A stretch of DNA of 64,000 nucleotides, taken from assembly GCA_932294295.1 (NCBI GenBank), contig OW028584.1, positions 10,114,407-10,178,406 on the forward strand, in the 5' to 3' direction. The DNA is from Alitta virens (Eukaryota; Annelida; Polychaeta; Phyllodocida; Nereididae). The number at the start of each line of letters is the position of its first letter. The stretch's first letter is position 1. The notes beneath the pieces were generated by a model that made no database searches, was not told the DNA's origin, and was given only the letters and a program-made list of their open reading frames with translations. This document shows positions 1 through 9,641 of this stretch, piece by piece. The translations under genes and the position numbers were made by a program.

Positions 1-44
1 CCCGGATGTGTCTGAGAAGTGTCACCTGCCTAAAGTAACTTCTG

Positions 45-64
45 ACAAGCTTGTACAAGCCTGT
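45..64. other. Near-perfect 20-bp palindrome, one per monomer (exemplar)
   Basis: ACAAGCTTGTACAAGCCTGT is self-complementary except at one pair (positions 4 and 17). It contains the two overlapping perfect 10-bp palindromes ACAAGCTTGT and CTTGTACAAG. It recurs in A, B and D tails; C has ACAAGTTTGTACAAGCCTGA, which is weaker. The core could be a dyad-binding site or extrude as a hairpin. Function is not shown by the sequence. Confidence 0.7.
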
Positions 65-88
65 AACTCTAGCCCGATGCAGTTCTGT

Positions 89-97
89 GATATATAG
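89..97 (+). other. AT-rich GATATATAG block, one per monomer (exemplar)
   Basis: A short AT-rich stretch (GTGATATATAG, followed by TAAATGTAATATAGAG or a C-type equivalent) recurs once per monomer in otherwise GC-balanced sequence. It resembles a TATA element, but no other promoter part is seen and no gene follows. It could be the easiest melting point of the monomer. Confidence 0.35.
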
Positions 98-159
98 TAA
101 ATGTAATATAGAGTGCCAGTCAATACGGATGCAAGGTCAACCTTTACAGGCTCCTACGG

Positions 160-174
160 GACCCCCTTGGGGTC
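160..174. other. Small inverted repeat GACCCC-CTT-GGGGTC (exemplar)
   Basis: Six-base arms flank a three-base spacer (two bases before C monomers), about 20 bp upstream of each monomer landmark. Before D it is shortened to ACCCC/GGGGT because the left arm begins GGCACCCC. No run of T follows, so it is not a terminator. Confidence 0.55.
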
Positions 175-424
175 TAAGGTGTGCGCCAGTCATTTGTAGC
201 CAAGAACAACCCAGGCGTGCTCCACCAATATCAGCAGTTGCTGGTCTGGTTCCCCAATGATAGCGCCCACTACGTCATCGTGCGTCTGGAATTCACAGCC
301 ACCCTGAATGACGACAGAGACGTCTTTCACTACTTCCAAGACATCGACACCATGGCCAAGCGAAATATCACCTGAATCTGGGTAACAAAGGCGAGACGGT
401 TGTTTCAGACAACCCCACAGCCAA

Positions 425-440
425 GTCCAGTCGACTGGAC
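425..440. other. Perfect 16-bp palindrome, one per monomer (exemplar)
   Basis: GTCCAGTCGACTGGAC is its own reverse complement and contains a SalI site. It recurs in every monomer class about 230 to 250 bp after the monomer landmark, slightly later where the 15-bp block is retained. The only breaks I noticed are at 36605 and about 53832. It may simply be a frozen piece of the ancestral sequence. Conserved dyads are also a known feature of centromeric satellites that lack a CENP-B box. Confidence 0.75.
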
Positions 441-1275
441 CTTCATGGATCCAGACGCGGCACCCGGATGTGTCTGAGAAGTAACACCTGCCTCAAGTAA
501 CTTCTGACAAGCTTGTACAAGCCTGTAACTCTAGCCCGATGCAGTTCTGTGATATATAGTAAATGTAATATAGAGTGCCAGTCAATACGGATGCAAGGTC
601 AACCTATACAGGCTCCTACGGGACCCCCTTGGGGTCTAAGGTGTGCGCCAGTCATTTGTAGCCAAGAACAACCCAGGCGTGCTCCACCAATATCAGCAGT
701 TGCTGGTCTGGTTCCCCAATGATAGCGCCCACTACGTCATCGTGCGTCTGGAATTCACAGCCACCCTGAATGACGACAGAGACGTCTTTCACTACTTCCA
801 AGACATCGACACCACGGCCAAGCGAAATATCACCTGAATCTGGGTAACAAAGGCGAGACGGTTGTTTCAGACAACCCCACAGCCAAGTCCAGTCGACTGG
901 ACCTTCATGGATCCAGACGCGGCACCCGGATGTGTCTGAGAAGTGTCACCTGCCTCAAGTAACTTCTGACAAGCTTGTACAAGCCTGTAACTCTAGCCCG
1001 ATCCAGTTCTGTGATATATAGTTCTAATATAGAGTGCAAGTCAATACGGATGCAAGGTCAACCTATACAGGATCCTCTGGGACCCCTTGGGGTCTAAGGT
1101 GTGCGCCAGTCATTTGTAGCCAAGAACAACCCGGGCGTGCTCGACCAAAATCAGCAGTTGCTGGTCTGGTTCCCCAATGATGGCGCCCACTACGTCATCG
1201 TGCGTCTGGAATTCACAGCCACCCTGAATGATCACAGCGACGTCTTTCACTGCTACAAAGACATCGACACCACGG

Positions 1276-1665
1276 CCAAGCGAAATGTCACCTGAATCCG
1301 GGTAACAAAGGCGACACTGTTGTTTCAGACAAGTGCCACTCACTCAACCCCACAGTCAAGTCCAGTCGACTGGACCTTCAAGGATCCAGACGCGGCACCC
1401 GGATATGTGAGAGAAATGTCACCTGCCTAAAGTAACTTCTGACAAGTTTGTACAAGCCTGAAACTCTAGCCCAAGCGAAATGTCACCTGAATCCGGGTAA
1501 CAAAGGCGACACTGTTGTTTCAGACAAGTGCCACTCACTCAACCCCACAGTCAAGTCCAGTCGACTGGACCTTCAAGGATCCAGACGCGGCACCCGGATA
1601 TGTGAGAGAAATGTCACCTGCCTAAAGTAACTTCTGACAAGTTTGTACAAGCCTGAAACTCTAGC
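1276..1665 (+). repeat. 195-bp tandem duplication inside C monomer of unit 1
   Basis: Two head-to-tail copies of 195 bp, at 1276-1470 and 1471-1665. Each starts with CCAAGCGAAATG and runs through the C-type tail GGATATGTGAGAG. The junction lies at a CC shared by AGCCCGATG and GGCCAAGCG, so it has about two bases of microhomology. The copies look identical, so the duplication is young or has been homogenised. Confidence 0.92.
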
Positions 1666-2408
1666 CCGATGCAGCTCTGGCACAACCAGGTCAATTTGGC
1701 CACCTGGTGCAACGGGCTGCGGCGTGTCAGCGCAAGATCACCTGTCCGCACCAGACCAACTGCTGCTGCGGTAACTATACCTCTTCCACTCGTACAACCA
1801 GACAAGGCGGATTCTGGACGAGAGGCTGGCTCCAATAGTGATATATAGCAAAGCTAATAATGACTGCAAGTCAATACGGATGCAAGGTCAACCTATTCAG
1901 GGTCCTCCGGCACCCCCTTGGGGTCTAAGGTGTGCGCCAGTCATTTGTAGCCAAGACCAACCCGGGCGCGCTCGACCAAAATCAGCAGTTGCTAGTCTGG
2001 TTCCCCAATGATGGCGCCCACTACATCATCGTGCGTCTGGAATTCACATCCACCCAGAATGACGACAGCGACGTCTTTCACTGCTACCAAGACATCGAAA
2101 CCACGGCCAAGCGAAATGTGACCTTAATCCGGGTAACAAAGGCGAGACTGTTGTTTCAGACAAGTGCCACTCACTCAACCCCACAGCCATGTCCAGTCGA
2201 CTGGACCTTCATGGATCCAGACGCGGCACCCAGATGTGTCTGAGAAGTGTCACCTGCCTAAAGTAACTTCTGACAAGCTTGTACAAGCCTGTAACTCTAG
2301 CCCGATGCAGTTCTGTGATATATAGTAAATGTAATATAGAGTGCCAGTCAATACGGATGCAAGGTCAACCTTTACAGGCTCCTACGGGACCCCCTTGGGG
2401 TCTAAGGT

Positions 2409-3347
2409 GTGCGCCAGTCATTTGTAGCCAAGAACAACCCAGGCGTGCTCCACCAATATCAGCAGTTGCTGGTCTGGTTCCCCAATGATAGCGCCCACTA
2501 CGTCATCGTGCGTCTGGAATTCACAGCCACCCTGAATGACGACAGAGACGTCTTTCACTACTTCCAAGACATCGACACCATGGCCAAGCGAAATATCACC
2601 TGAATCAGGGTAACAAAGGCGAGACGGTTGTTTCAGACAACCCCACAGCCAAGTCCAGTCGACTGGACCTTCATGGATCCAGACGCGGCACCCGGATGTG
2701 TCTGAGAAGTAACACCTGCCTCAAGTAACTTCTGACAAGCTTGTACAAGCCTGTAACTCTAGCCCGATGCAGTTCTGTGATATATAGTAAATGTAATATA
2801 GAGTGCCAGTCAATACGGATGCAAGGTCAACCTATACAGGCTCCTACGGGACCCCCTTGGGGTCTAAGGTGTGCGCCAGTCATTTGTAGCCAAGAACAAC
2901 CCAGGCGTGCTCCACCAATATCAGCAGTTGCTGGTCTGGTTCCCCAATGATAGCGCCCACTACGTCATCGTGCGTCTGGAATTCACAGCCACCCTGAATG
3001 ACGACAGAGACGTCTTTCACTACTTCCAAGACATCGACACCACGGCCAAGCGAAATGTGACCTTAATCCGGGTAACAAAGGCGAGACTGTTGTTTCAGAC
3101 AAGTGCCACTCACTCAACCCCACAGCCATGTCCAGTCGACTGGACCTTCATGGATCCAGACGCGGCACCCGGATGTGTCTGAGAAGTGTCACCTGCCTAA
3201 AGTAACTTCTGACAAGCTTGTACAAGCCTGTAACTCTAGCCCGATGCAGTTCTGTGATATATAGTAAATGTAATATAGAGTGCCAGTCAATACGGATGCA
3301 AGGTCAACCTTTACAGGCTCCTACGGGACCCCCTTGGGGTCTAAGGT
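2409..3347 (+). repeat. HOR unit 2, 939 bp, A plus B/D chimera
   Basis: An A monomer (2409, 462 bp) is followed by a chimeric monomer (2871, 477 bp). The chimera starts as B (CTCCACCAATATC) and ends as D (GTGACCTTAATCC and the 15 bp that A and B lack). The B-to-D switch lies in the identical stretch about 3039-3057. No C monomer is present. It is the expected short product of unequal crossing over between a B and a D. A private T-to-A change is at 2607. Confidence 0.92.
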
Positions 3348-5575
3348 GTGCGCCAGTCATTTGTAGCCAAGAACAACCCAGGCGTGCTCCACCAATATCA
3401 GCAGTTGCTGGTCTGGTTCCCCAATGATAGCGCCCACTACGTCATCGTGCGTCTGGAATTCACAGCCACCCTGAATGACGACAGAGACGTCTTTCACTAC
3501 TTCCAAGACATCGACACCATGGCCAAGCGAAATATCACCTGAATCTGGGTAACAAAAGCGAGACGGTTGTTTCAGACAACCCCACAGCCAAGTCCAGTCG
3601 ACTGGACCTTCATGGATCCAGACGCGGCACCCGGATGTGTCTGAGAAGTAACACCTGCCTCAAGTAACTTCTGACAAGCTTGTACAAGCCTGTAACTCTA
3701 GCCCGATGCAGTTCTGTGATATATAGTAAATGTAATATAGAGTGCCAGTCAATACGGATGCAAGGTCAACCTATACAGGCTCCTACGGGACCCCCTTGGG
3801 GTCTAAGGTGTGCGCCAGTCATTTGTAGCCAAGAACAACCCAGGCGTGCTCCACCAATATCAGCAGTTGCTGGTCTGGTTCCCCAATGATAGCGCCCACT
3901 ACGTCATCGTGCGTCTGGAATTCACAGCCACCCTGAATGACGACAGAGACGTCTTTCACTACTTCCAAGACATCGACACCACGGCCAAGCGAAATATCAC
4001 CTGAATCTGGGTAACAAAGGCGAGACGGTTGTTTCAGACAACCCCACAGCCAAGTCCAGTCGACTGGACCTTCATGGATCCAGACGCGGCACCCGGATGT
4101 GTCTGAGAAGTGTCACCTGCCTCAAGTAACTTCTGACAAGCTTGTACAAGCCTGTAACTCTAGCCCGATCCAGTTCTGTGATATATAGTTCTAATATAGA
4201 GTGCAAGTCAATACGGATGCAAGGTCAACCTATACAGGATCCTCTGGGACCCCTTGGGGTCTAAGGTGTGCGCCAGTCATTTGTAGCCAAGAACAACCCG
4301 GGCGTGCTCGACCAAAATCAGCAGTTGCTGGTCTGGTTCCCCAATGATGGCGCCCACTACGTCATCGTGCGTCTGGAATTCACAGCCACCCTGAATGATC
4401 ACAGCGACGTCTTTCACTGCTACAAAGACATCGACACCACGGCCAAGCGAAATGTCACCTGAATCCGGGTAACAAAGGCGACACTGTTGTTTCAGACAAG
4501 TGCCACTCACTCAACCCCACAGTCAAGTCCAGTCGACTGGACCTTCAAGGATCCAGACGCGGCACCCGGATATGTGAGAGAAATGTCACCTGCCTAAAGT
4601 AACTTCTGACAAGTTTGTACAAGCCTGAAACTCTAGCCCAAGCGAAATGTCACCTGAATCCGGGTAACAAAGGCGACACTGTTGTTTCAGACAAGTGCCA
4701 CTCACTCAACCCCACAGTCAAGTCCAGTCGACTGGACCTTCAAGGATCCAGACGCGGCACCCGGATATGTGAGAGAAATGTCACCTGCCTAAAGTAACTT
4801 CTGACAAGTTTGTACAAGCCTGAAACTCTAGCCCGATGCAGCTCTGGCACAACCAGGTCAATTTGGCCACCTGGTGCAACGGGCTGCGGCGTGTCAGCGC
4901 AAGATCACCTGTCCGCACCAGACCAACTGCTGCTGCGGTAACTATACCTCTTCCACTCGTACAACCAGACAAGGCGGATTCTGGACGAGAGGCTGGCTCC
5001 AATAGTGATATATAGCAAAGCTAATAATGACTGCAAGTCAATACGGATGCAAGGTCAACCTATTCAGGGTCCTCCGGCACCCCCTTGGGGTCTAAGGTGT
5101 GCGCCAGTCATTTGTAGCCAAGACCAACCCGGGCGCGCTCGACCAAAATCAGCAGTTGCTAGTCTGGTTCCCCAATGATGGCGCCCACTACATCATCGTG
5201 CGTCTGGAATTCACATCCACCCAGAATGACGACAGCGACGTCTTTCACTGCTACCAAGACATCGAAACCACGGCCAAGCGAAATGTGACCTTAATCCGGG
5301 TAACAAAGGCGAGACTGTTGTTTCAGACAAGTGCCACTCACTCAACCCCACAGCCATGTCCAGTCGACTGGACCTTCATGGATCCAGACGCGGCACCCGG
5401 ATGTGTCTGAGAAGTGTCACCTGCCTAAAGTAACTTCTGACAAGCTTGTACAAGCCTGTAACTCTAGCCCGATGCAGTTCTGTGATATATAGTAAATGTA
5501 ATATAGAGTGCCAGTCAATACGGATGCAAGGTCAACCTTTACAGGCTCCTACGGGACCCCCTTGGGGTCTAAGGT
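3348..5575 (+). repeat. HOR unit 3, 2,228 bp, long-C variant
   Basis: A at 3348, B at 3810, long C at 4268 (831 bp) and D at 5099. It has the same architecture as unit 1, shifted by 3,167 bp. Haplotype is T at C, A at D, T in trailing leader. A private G-to-A change is at 3557. Confidence 0.93.
4443..4832 (+). repeat. 195-bp tandem duplication inside C monomer of unit 3
   Basis: Copies at 4443-4637 and 4638-4832 have the same boundaries and junction as the duplication in unit 1. It lies exactly 3,167 bp downstream, which equals the length of units 1 plus 2. The event therefore occurred once and was copied as part of a larger block. Confidence 0.92.
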
Positions 5576-6037
5576 GTGCGCCAGTCATTTGTAGCCAAGA
5601 ACAACCCAGGCGTGCTCCACCAATATCAGCAGTTGCTGGTCTGGTTCCCCAATGATAGCGCCCACTACGTCATCGTGCGTCTGGAATTCACAGCCACCCT
5701 GAATGACGACAGAGACGTCTTTCACTACTTCCAAGACATCGACACCATGGCCAAGCGAAATATCACCTGAATCTGGGTAACAAAGGCGAGACGGTTGTTT
5801 CAGACAACCCCACAGCCAAGTCCAGTCGACTGGACCTTCATGGATCCAGACGCGGCACCCGGATGTGTCTGAGAAGTAACACCTGCCTCAAGTAACTTCT
5901 GACAAGCTTGTACAAGCCTGTAACTCTAGCCCGATGCAGTTCTGTGATATATAGTAAATGTAATATAGAGTGCCAGTCAATACGGATGCAAGGTCAACCT
6001 ATACAGGCTCCTACGGGACCCCCTTGGGGTCTAAGGT
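5576..6037 (+). repeat. Reference A monomer (462 bp)
   Basis: Exemplar of class A. Diagnostics are CTCCACCAATATC near the start, GACACCATGGCC, the stop-creating ATCACCTGAATCTGGG, and the tail GAGAAGTAACACCTGCCTCA. It lacks 15 bp that C and D carry just after TTTCAGACAA, lost between direct CAA repeats. It also lacks the 159-bp C-specific net insert. A and B are near-identical over the first 330 bp or so and are the youngest split. Confidence 0.9.
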
Positions 6038-6495
6038 GTGCGCCAGTCATTTGTAGCCAAGAACAACCCAGGCGTGCTCCACCAATATCAGCAGTTGCTG
6101 GTCTGGTTCCCCAATGATAGCGCCCACTACGTCATCGTGCGTCTGGAATTCACAGCCACCCTGAATGACGACAGAGACGTCTTTCACTACTTCCAAGACA
6201 TCGACACCACGGCCAAGCGAAATATCACCTGAATCTGGGTAACAAAGGCGAGACGGTTGTTTCAGACAACCCCACAGCCAAGTCCAGTCGACTGGACCTT
6301 CATGGATCCAGACGCGGCACCCGGATGTGTCTGAGAAGTGTCACCTGCCTCAAGTAACTTCTGACAAGCTTGTACAAGCCTGTAACTCTAGCCCGATCCA
6401 GTTCTGTGATATATAGTTCTAATATAGAGTGCAAGTCAATACGGATGCAAGGTCAACCTATACAGGATCCTCTGGGACCCCTTGGGGTCTAAGGT
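6038..6495 (+). repeat. Reference B monomer (458 bp)
   Basis: Exemplar of class B. It resembles A but has GACACCACGGCC and the tail GAGAAGTGTCACCTGCCTCA. The leader into C has TTC in place of TAAATG (3 bp shorter) and one C fewer in the CCCC run, which explains 458 versus 462 bp. It shares the 15-bp deletion with A. Confidence 0.9.
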
Positions 6496-7131
6496 GTGCG
6501 CCAGTCATTTGTAGCCAAGAACAACCCGGGCGTGCTCGACCAAAATCAGCAGTTGCTGGTCTGGTTCCCCAATGATGGCGCCCACTACGTCATCGTGCGT
6601 CTGGAATTCACAGCCACCCTGAATGATCACAGCGACGTCTTTCACTGCTACAAAGACATCGACACCACGGCCAAGCGAAATGTCACCTGAATCCGGGTAA
6701 CAAAGGCGACACTGTTGTTTCAGACAAGTGCCACTCACTCAACCCCACAGTCAAGTCCAGTCGACTGGACCTTCAAGGATCCAGACGCGGCACCCGGATA
6801 TGTGAGAGAAATGTCACCTGCCTAAAGTAACTTCTGACAAGTTTGTACAAGCCTGAAACTCTAGCCCGATGCAGCTCTGGCACAACCAGGTCAATTTGGC
6901 CACCTGGTGCAACGGGCTGCGGCGTGTCAGCGCAAGATCACCTGTCCGCACCAGACCAACTGCTGCTGCGGTAACTATACCTCTTCCACTCGTACAACCA
7001 GACAAGGCGGATTCTGGACGAGAGGCTGGCTCCAATAGTGATATATAGCAAAGCTAATAATGACTGCAAGTCAATACGGATGCAAGGTCAACCTATTCAG
7101 GGTCCTCCGGCACCCCCTTGGGGTCTAAGGT
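6496..7131 (+). repeat. Reference C monomer (636 bp)
   Basis: Exemplar of class C, the longest. Diagnostics are AATGATCACAGCGACG, TGCTACAAAGACATCG, the tail GGATATGTGAGAGAAATG, and a class-specific segment of about 163 bp between GATGCAG and GTGATATATAG. It keeps the 15 bp deleted from A and B. Its length equals D plus 159 bp, which fits replacement of those 163 bp by 4 bp in the other classes. Confidence 0.9.
6875..7037 (+). other. C-specific segment (about 163 bp), absent from A, B and D
   Basis: The segment runs from CTCTGGCACAACC to GCTCCAATA, between GATGCAG and GTGATATATAG. In A, B and D only about 4 bases occupy this place. A protein-like reading crosses its left border without a break: AACTCTAGCCCGATGCAG leads into CTCTGGCACAACCAGGTC, read as N-S-S-P-M-Q then L-W-H-N-Q-V. 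This suggests that C keeps the older arrangement and that the other classes derive from a deletion. It holds the variable site CACTCG / CACGCG / CACACG. I see no promoter or RNA structure in it. Confidence 0.75.
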
Positions 7132-7608
7132 GTGCGCCAGTCATTTGTAGCCAAGACCAACCCGGGCGCGCTCGACCAAAATCAGCAGTTGCTAGTCTGG
7201 TTCCCCAATGATGGCGCCCACTACGTCATCGTGCGTCTGGAATTCACATCCACCCAGAATGACGACAGCGACGTCTTTCACTGCTACCAAGACATCGAAA
7301 CCACGGCCAAGCGAAATGTGACCTTAATCCGGGTAACAAAGGCGAGACTGTTGTTTCAGACAAGTGCCACTCACTCAACCCCACAGCCATGTCCAGTCGA
7401 CTGGACCTTCATGGATCCAGACGCGGCACCCGGATGTGTCTGAGAAGTGTCACCTGCCTAAAGTAACTTCTGACAAGCTTGTACAAGCCTGTAACTCTAG
7501 CCCGATGCAGTTCTGTGATATATAGTAAATGTAATATAGAGTGCCAGTCAATACGGATGCAAGGTCAACCTTTACAGGCTCCTACGGGATCCCCTTGGGG
7601 TCTAAGGT
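7132..7608 (+). repeat. Reference D monomer (477 bp)
   Basis: Exemplar of class D. Diagnostics are GCGCGCTCGACC, the AATTCACATCCACCCAGAAT block, GACATCGAAACC, and GTGACCTTAATCC, which keeps a reading frame open where A, B and C have a stop. It retains the 15-bp block GTGCCACTCACTCAA. It is longer than A by exactly those 15 bp. Confidence 0.9.
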
Positions 7609-9641
7609 GTGCGCCAGTCATTTGTAGCCAAGAACAACCCAGGCGTGCTCCACCAATATCAGCAGTTGCTGGTCTGGTTCCCCAATGATAGCGCCCACTA
7701 CGTCATCGTGCGTCTGGAATTCACAGCCACCCTGAATGACGACAGAGACGTCTTTCACTACTTCCAAGACATCGAAACCATGGCCAAACGAAATATCACC
7801 TGAATCTGGGTAACAAAGGCGAGACGGTTGTTTCAGACAACCCCACAGCCAAGTCCAGTCGACTGGACCTTCATGGATCCAGACGCGGCACCCGGATGTG
7901 TCTGAGAAGTAACACCTGCCTCAAGTAACTTCTGACAAGCTTGTACAAGCCTGTAACTCTAGCCCGATCCAGTTCTGTGATATATAGTAAATGTAATATA
8001 GAGTGCCAGTCAATACGGATGCAAGGTCAACCTATACAGGCTCCTACGGGACCCCCTTGGGGTCTAAGGTGTGCGCCAGTCATTTGTAGCCAAGAACAAC
8101 CCAGGCATGCTCCACCAATATCAGCAGTTGCTGGTCTGGTTCCCCAATGATAGCGCCCACTACGTCATCGTGCGTCTGGAATTCACAGCCACCCTGAATG
8201 ACGACAGAGACGTCTTTCACTACTTCCAAGACATCGACACCACGGCCAAGCGAAATATCACCTGAATCTGGGTAACAAAGGCGAGACGGTTGTTTCAGAC
8301 AACCCCACAGCCAAGTCCAGTCGACTGGACCTTCATGGATCCAGACGCGGCACCCGGATGTGTCTGAGAAGTGTCACCTGCCTCAAGTAACTTCTGACAA
8401 GCTTGTACAAGCCTGTAACTCTAGCCCGATCCAGTTCTGTGATATATAGTTCTAATATAGAGTGCAAGTCAATACGGATGCAAGGTCAACCTATACAGGA
8501 TCCTCTGGGACCCCTTGGGGTCTAAGGTGTGCGCCAGTCATTTGTAGCCAAGAACAACCCGGGCGTGCTCGACCAAAATCAGCAGTTGCTGGTCTGGTTC
8601 CCCAATGATGGCGCCCACTACGTCATCGTGCGTCTGGAATTCACAGCCACCCTGAATGATCACAGCGACGTCTTTCACTGCTACAAAGACATCGACACCA
8701 CGGCCAAGCGAAATGTCACCTGAATCCGGGTAACAAAGGCGACACTGTTGTTTCAGACAAGTGCCACTCACTCAACCCCACAGTCAAGTCCAGTCGACTG
8801 GACCTTCAAGGATCCAGACGCGGCACCCGGATATGTGAGAGAAATGTCACCTGCCTAAAGTAACTTCTGACAAGTTTGTACAAGCCTGAAACTCTAGCCC
8901 GATGCAGCTCTGGCACAACCAGGTCAATTTGGCCACCTGGTGCAACGGGCTGCGGCGTGTCAGCGCAAGATCACCTGTCCGCACCAGACCAACTGCTGCT
9001 GCGGTAACTATACCTCTTCCACGCGTACAACCAGACAAGGCGGATTCTGGACGAGAGGCTGGCTCCAATAGTGATATATAGCAAAGCTAATAATGACTGC
9101 AAGTCAATACGGATGCAAGGTCAACCTATTCAGGGTCCTCCGGCACCCCCTTGGGGTCTAAGGTGTGCGCCAGTCATTTGTAGCCAAGACCAACCCGGGC
9201 GCGCTCGACCAAAATCAGCAGTTGCTAGTCTGGTTCCCCAATGATGGCGCCCACTGCATCATCGTGCGTCTGGAATTCACATCCACCCAGAATGACGACA
9301 GCGACGTCTTTCACTGCTACCAAGACATCGAAACCACGGCCAAGCGAAATGTGACCTTAATCCGGGTAACAAAGGCGAGACTGTTGTTTCAGACAAGTGC
9401 CACTCACTCAACCCCACAGCCATGTCCAGTCGACTGGACCTTCATGGATCCAGACGCGGCACCCGGATGTGTCTGAGAAGTGTCACCTGCCTAAAGTAAC
9501 TTCTGACAAGCTTGTACAAGCCTGTAACTCTAGCCCGATGCAGTTCTGTGATATATAGTAAATGTAATATAGAGTGCCAGTCAATACGGATGCAAGGTCA
9601 ACCTATACAGGCTCCTACGGGACCCCCTTGGGGTCTAAGGT
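7609..9641 (+). repeat. HOR unit 5, 2,033 bp
   Basis: A 7609, B 8071, C 8529, D 9165. Haplotype is G at C (9023), G at D (9256), A in trailing leader (9605). The leader into this unit has GGGATCCCC (T at 7590), a rare allele found again only at 44934. Private changes are 7776, 7788 and 8107; the last is a CpG-to-CpA change in B. From here to unit 18 the leader into B reads GATCCAG instead of GATGCAG. Confidence 0.94.
9165..9476 (+). pseudogene. Relic reading frame in D monomer (exemplar, 103 codons)
   Basis: This is the longest open frame of the array. It opens at a GTG inside the monomer landmark and closes at TGA. A segment reading LLVWFPNDGAH is followed by EFTSTQNDDSDVFHCYQDIE, then AKRNVTLIRVTKARLLFQTS and PVDWTFMDPDAAPGCV. 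The composition looks like ordinary coding sequence rather than random translation. The equivalent frame is intact in every D monomer but is stopped early in A, B and C by TTA-to-TGA. Neighbouring protein-like segments lie in other frames, so this is read as a remnant of a longer decayed gene. I see no start context, promoter or recognised family. Copies are near-identical, so an intact frame may only reflect recent amplification. Confidence 0.4.

Larger units (their letters stand above)
1..180 (+). repeat. Partial D monomer (3' tail)
   Basis: This is the last 180 bp of a D monomer cut by the window edge. It is identified by the D-type tail GAGAAGTGTCACCTGCCTAA followed by the A-type leader with TAAATG spacing and the CCTTTACAGG allele. 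The array therefore continues upstream of the window. Confidence 0.93.
181..2408 (+). repeat. HOR unit 1, 2,228 bp, long-C variant
   Basis: Monomers are A at 181, B at 643, a long C at 1101 (831 bp) and D at 1932. The unit exceeds 2,033 bp by exactly 195 bp because part of C is tandemly duplicated (1276-1470 and 1471-1665). Haplotype is T at the C site, A at the D site and T in the trailing leader. A private G-to-A change at 2232 destroys a CpG near the end of D. Confidence 0.93.
5576..7608 (+). repeat. HOR unit 4, first regular 2,033-bp unit
   Basis: A 5576, B 6038, C 6496, D 7132. C lacks the 195-bp duplication. Haplotype is T at the C site (6990) and T in the trailing leader. The D carries TACGTC (G at 7225), as A, B and C do, where other D copies have TACATC or TGCATC. 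It is therefore either an ancestral D allele or one restored by gene conversion. Confidence 0.94.

Noticed and set aside
160..174. Rho-independent terminator at the CCCC/GGGG inverted repeat
   Set aside because: The stem is short, no U tract follows, and the eukaryotic satellite context does not support bacterial termination.
51..260. Short open frames of 60-106 codons in every monomer as protein-coding genes
   Set aside because: They recur only because the DNA repeats, most need non-ATG starts, they overlap on both strands, and none has a recognisable domain or gene context. Only the D frame is noted, as a possible relic.
221..270. Pol III internal promoter or tRNA-derived SINE (GGTTCCCCAATG resembling a B box)
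   Set aside because: The B-box match is poor, no A box lies at proper distance, and no T-run terminator or A-rich tail exists.
1110..1343. Minus-strand 77-codon frame of C and 73-codon frame of the C-D segment as genes
   Set aside because: They are antisense shadows of the protein-like plus-strand segments; the plus-strand reading has the more natural composition.
6875..7037. C-specific segment as an inserted mobile element
   Set aside because: No terminal inverted repeats, target-site duplication or poly-A tail is seen, and a reading frame runs through its left border, favouring deletion in the other classes.
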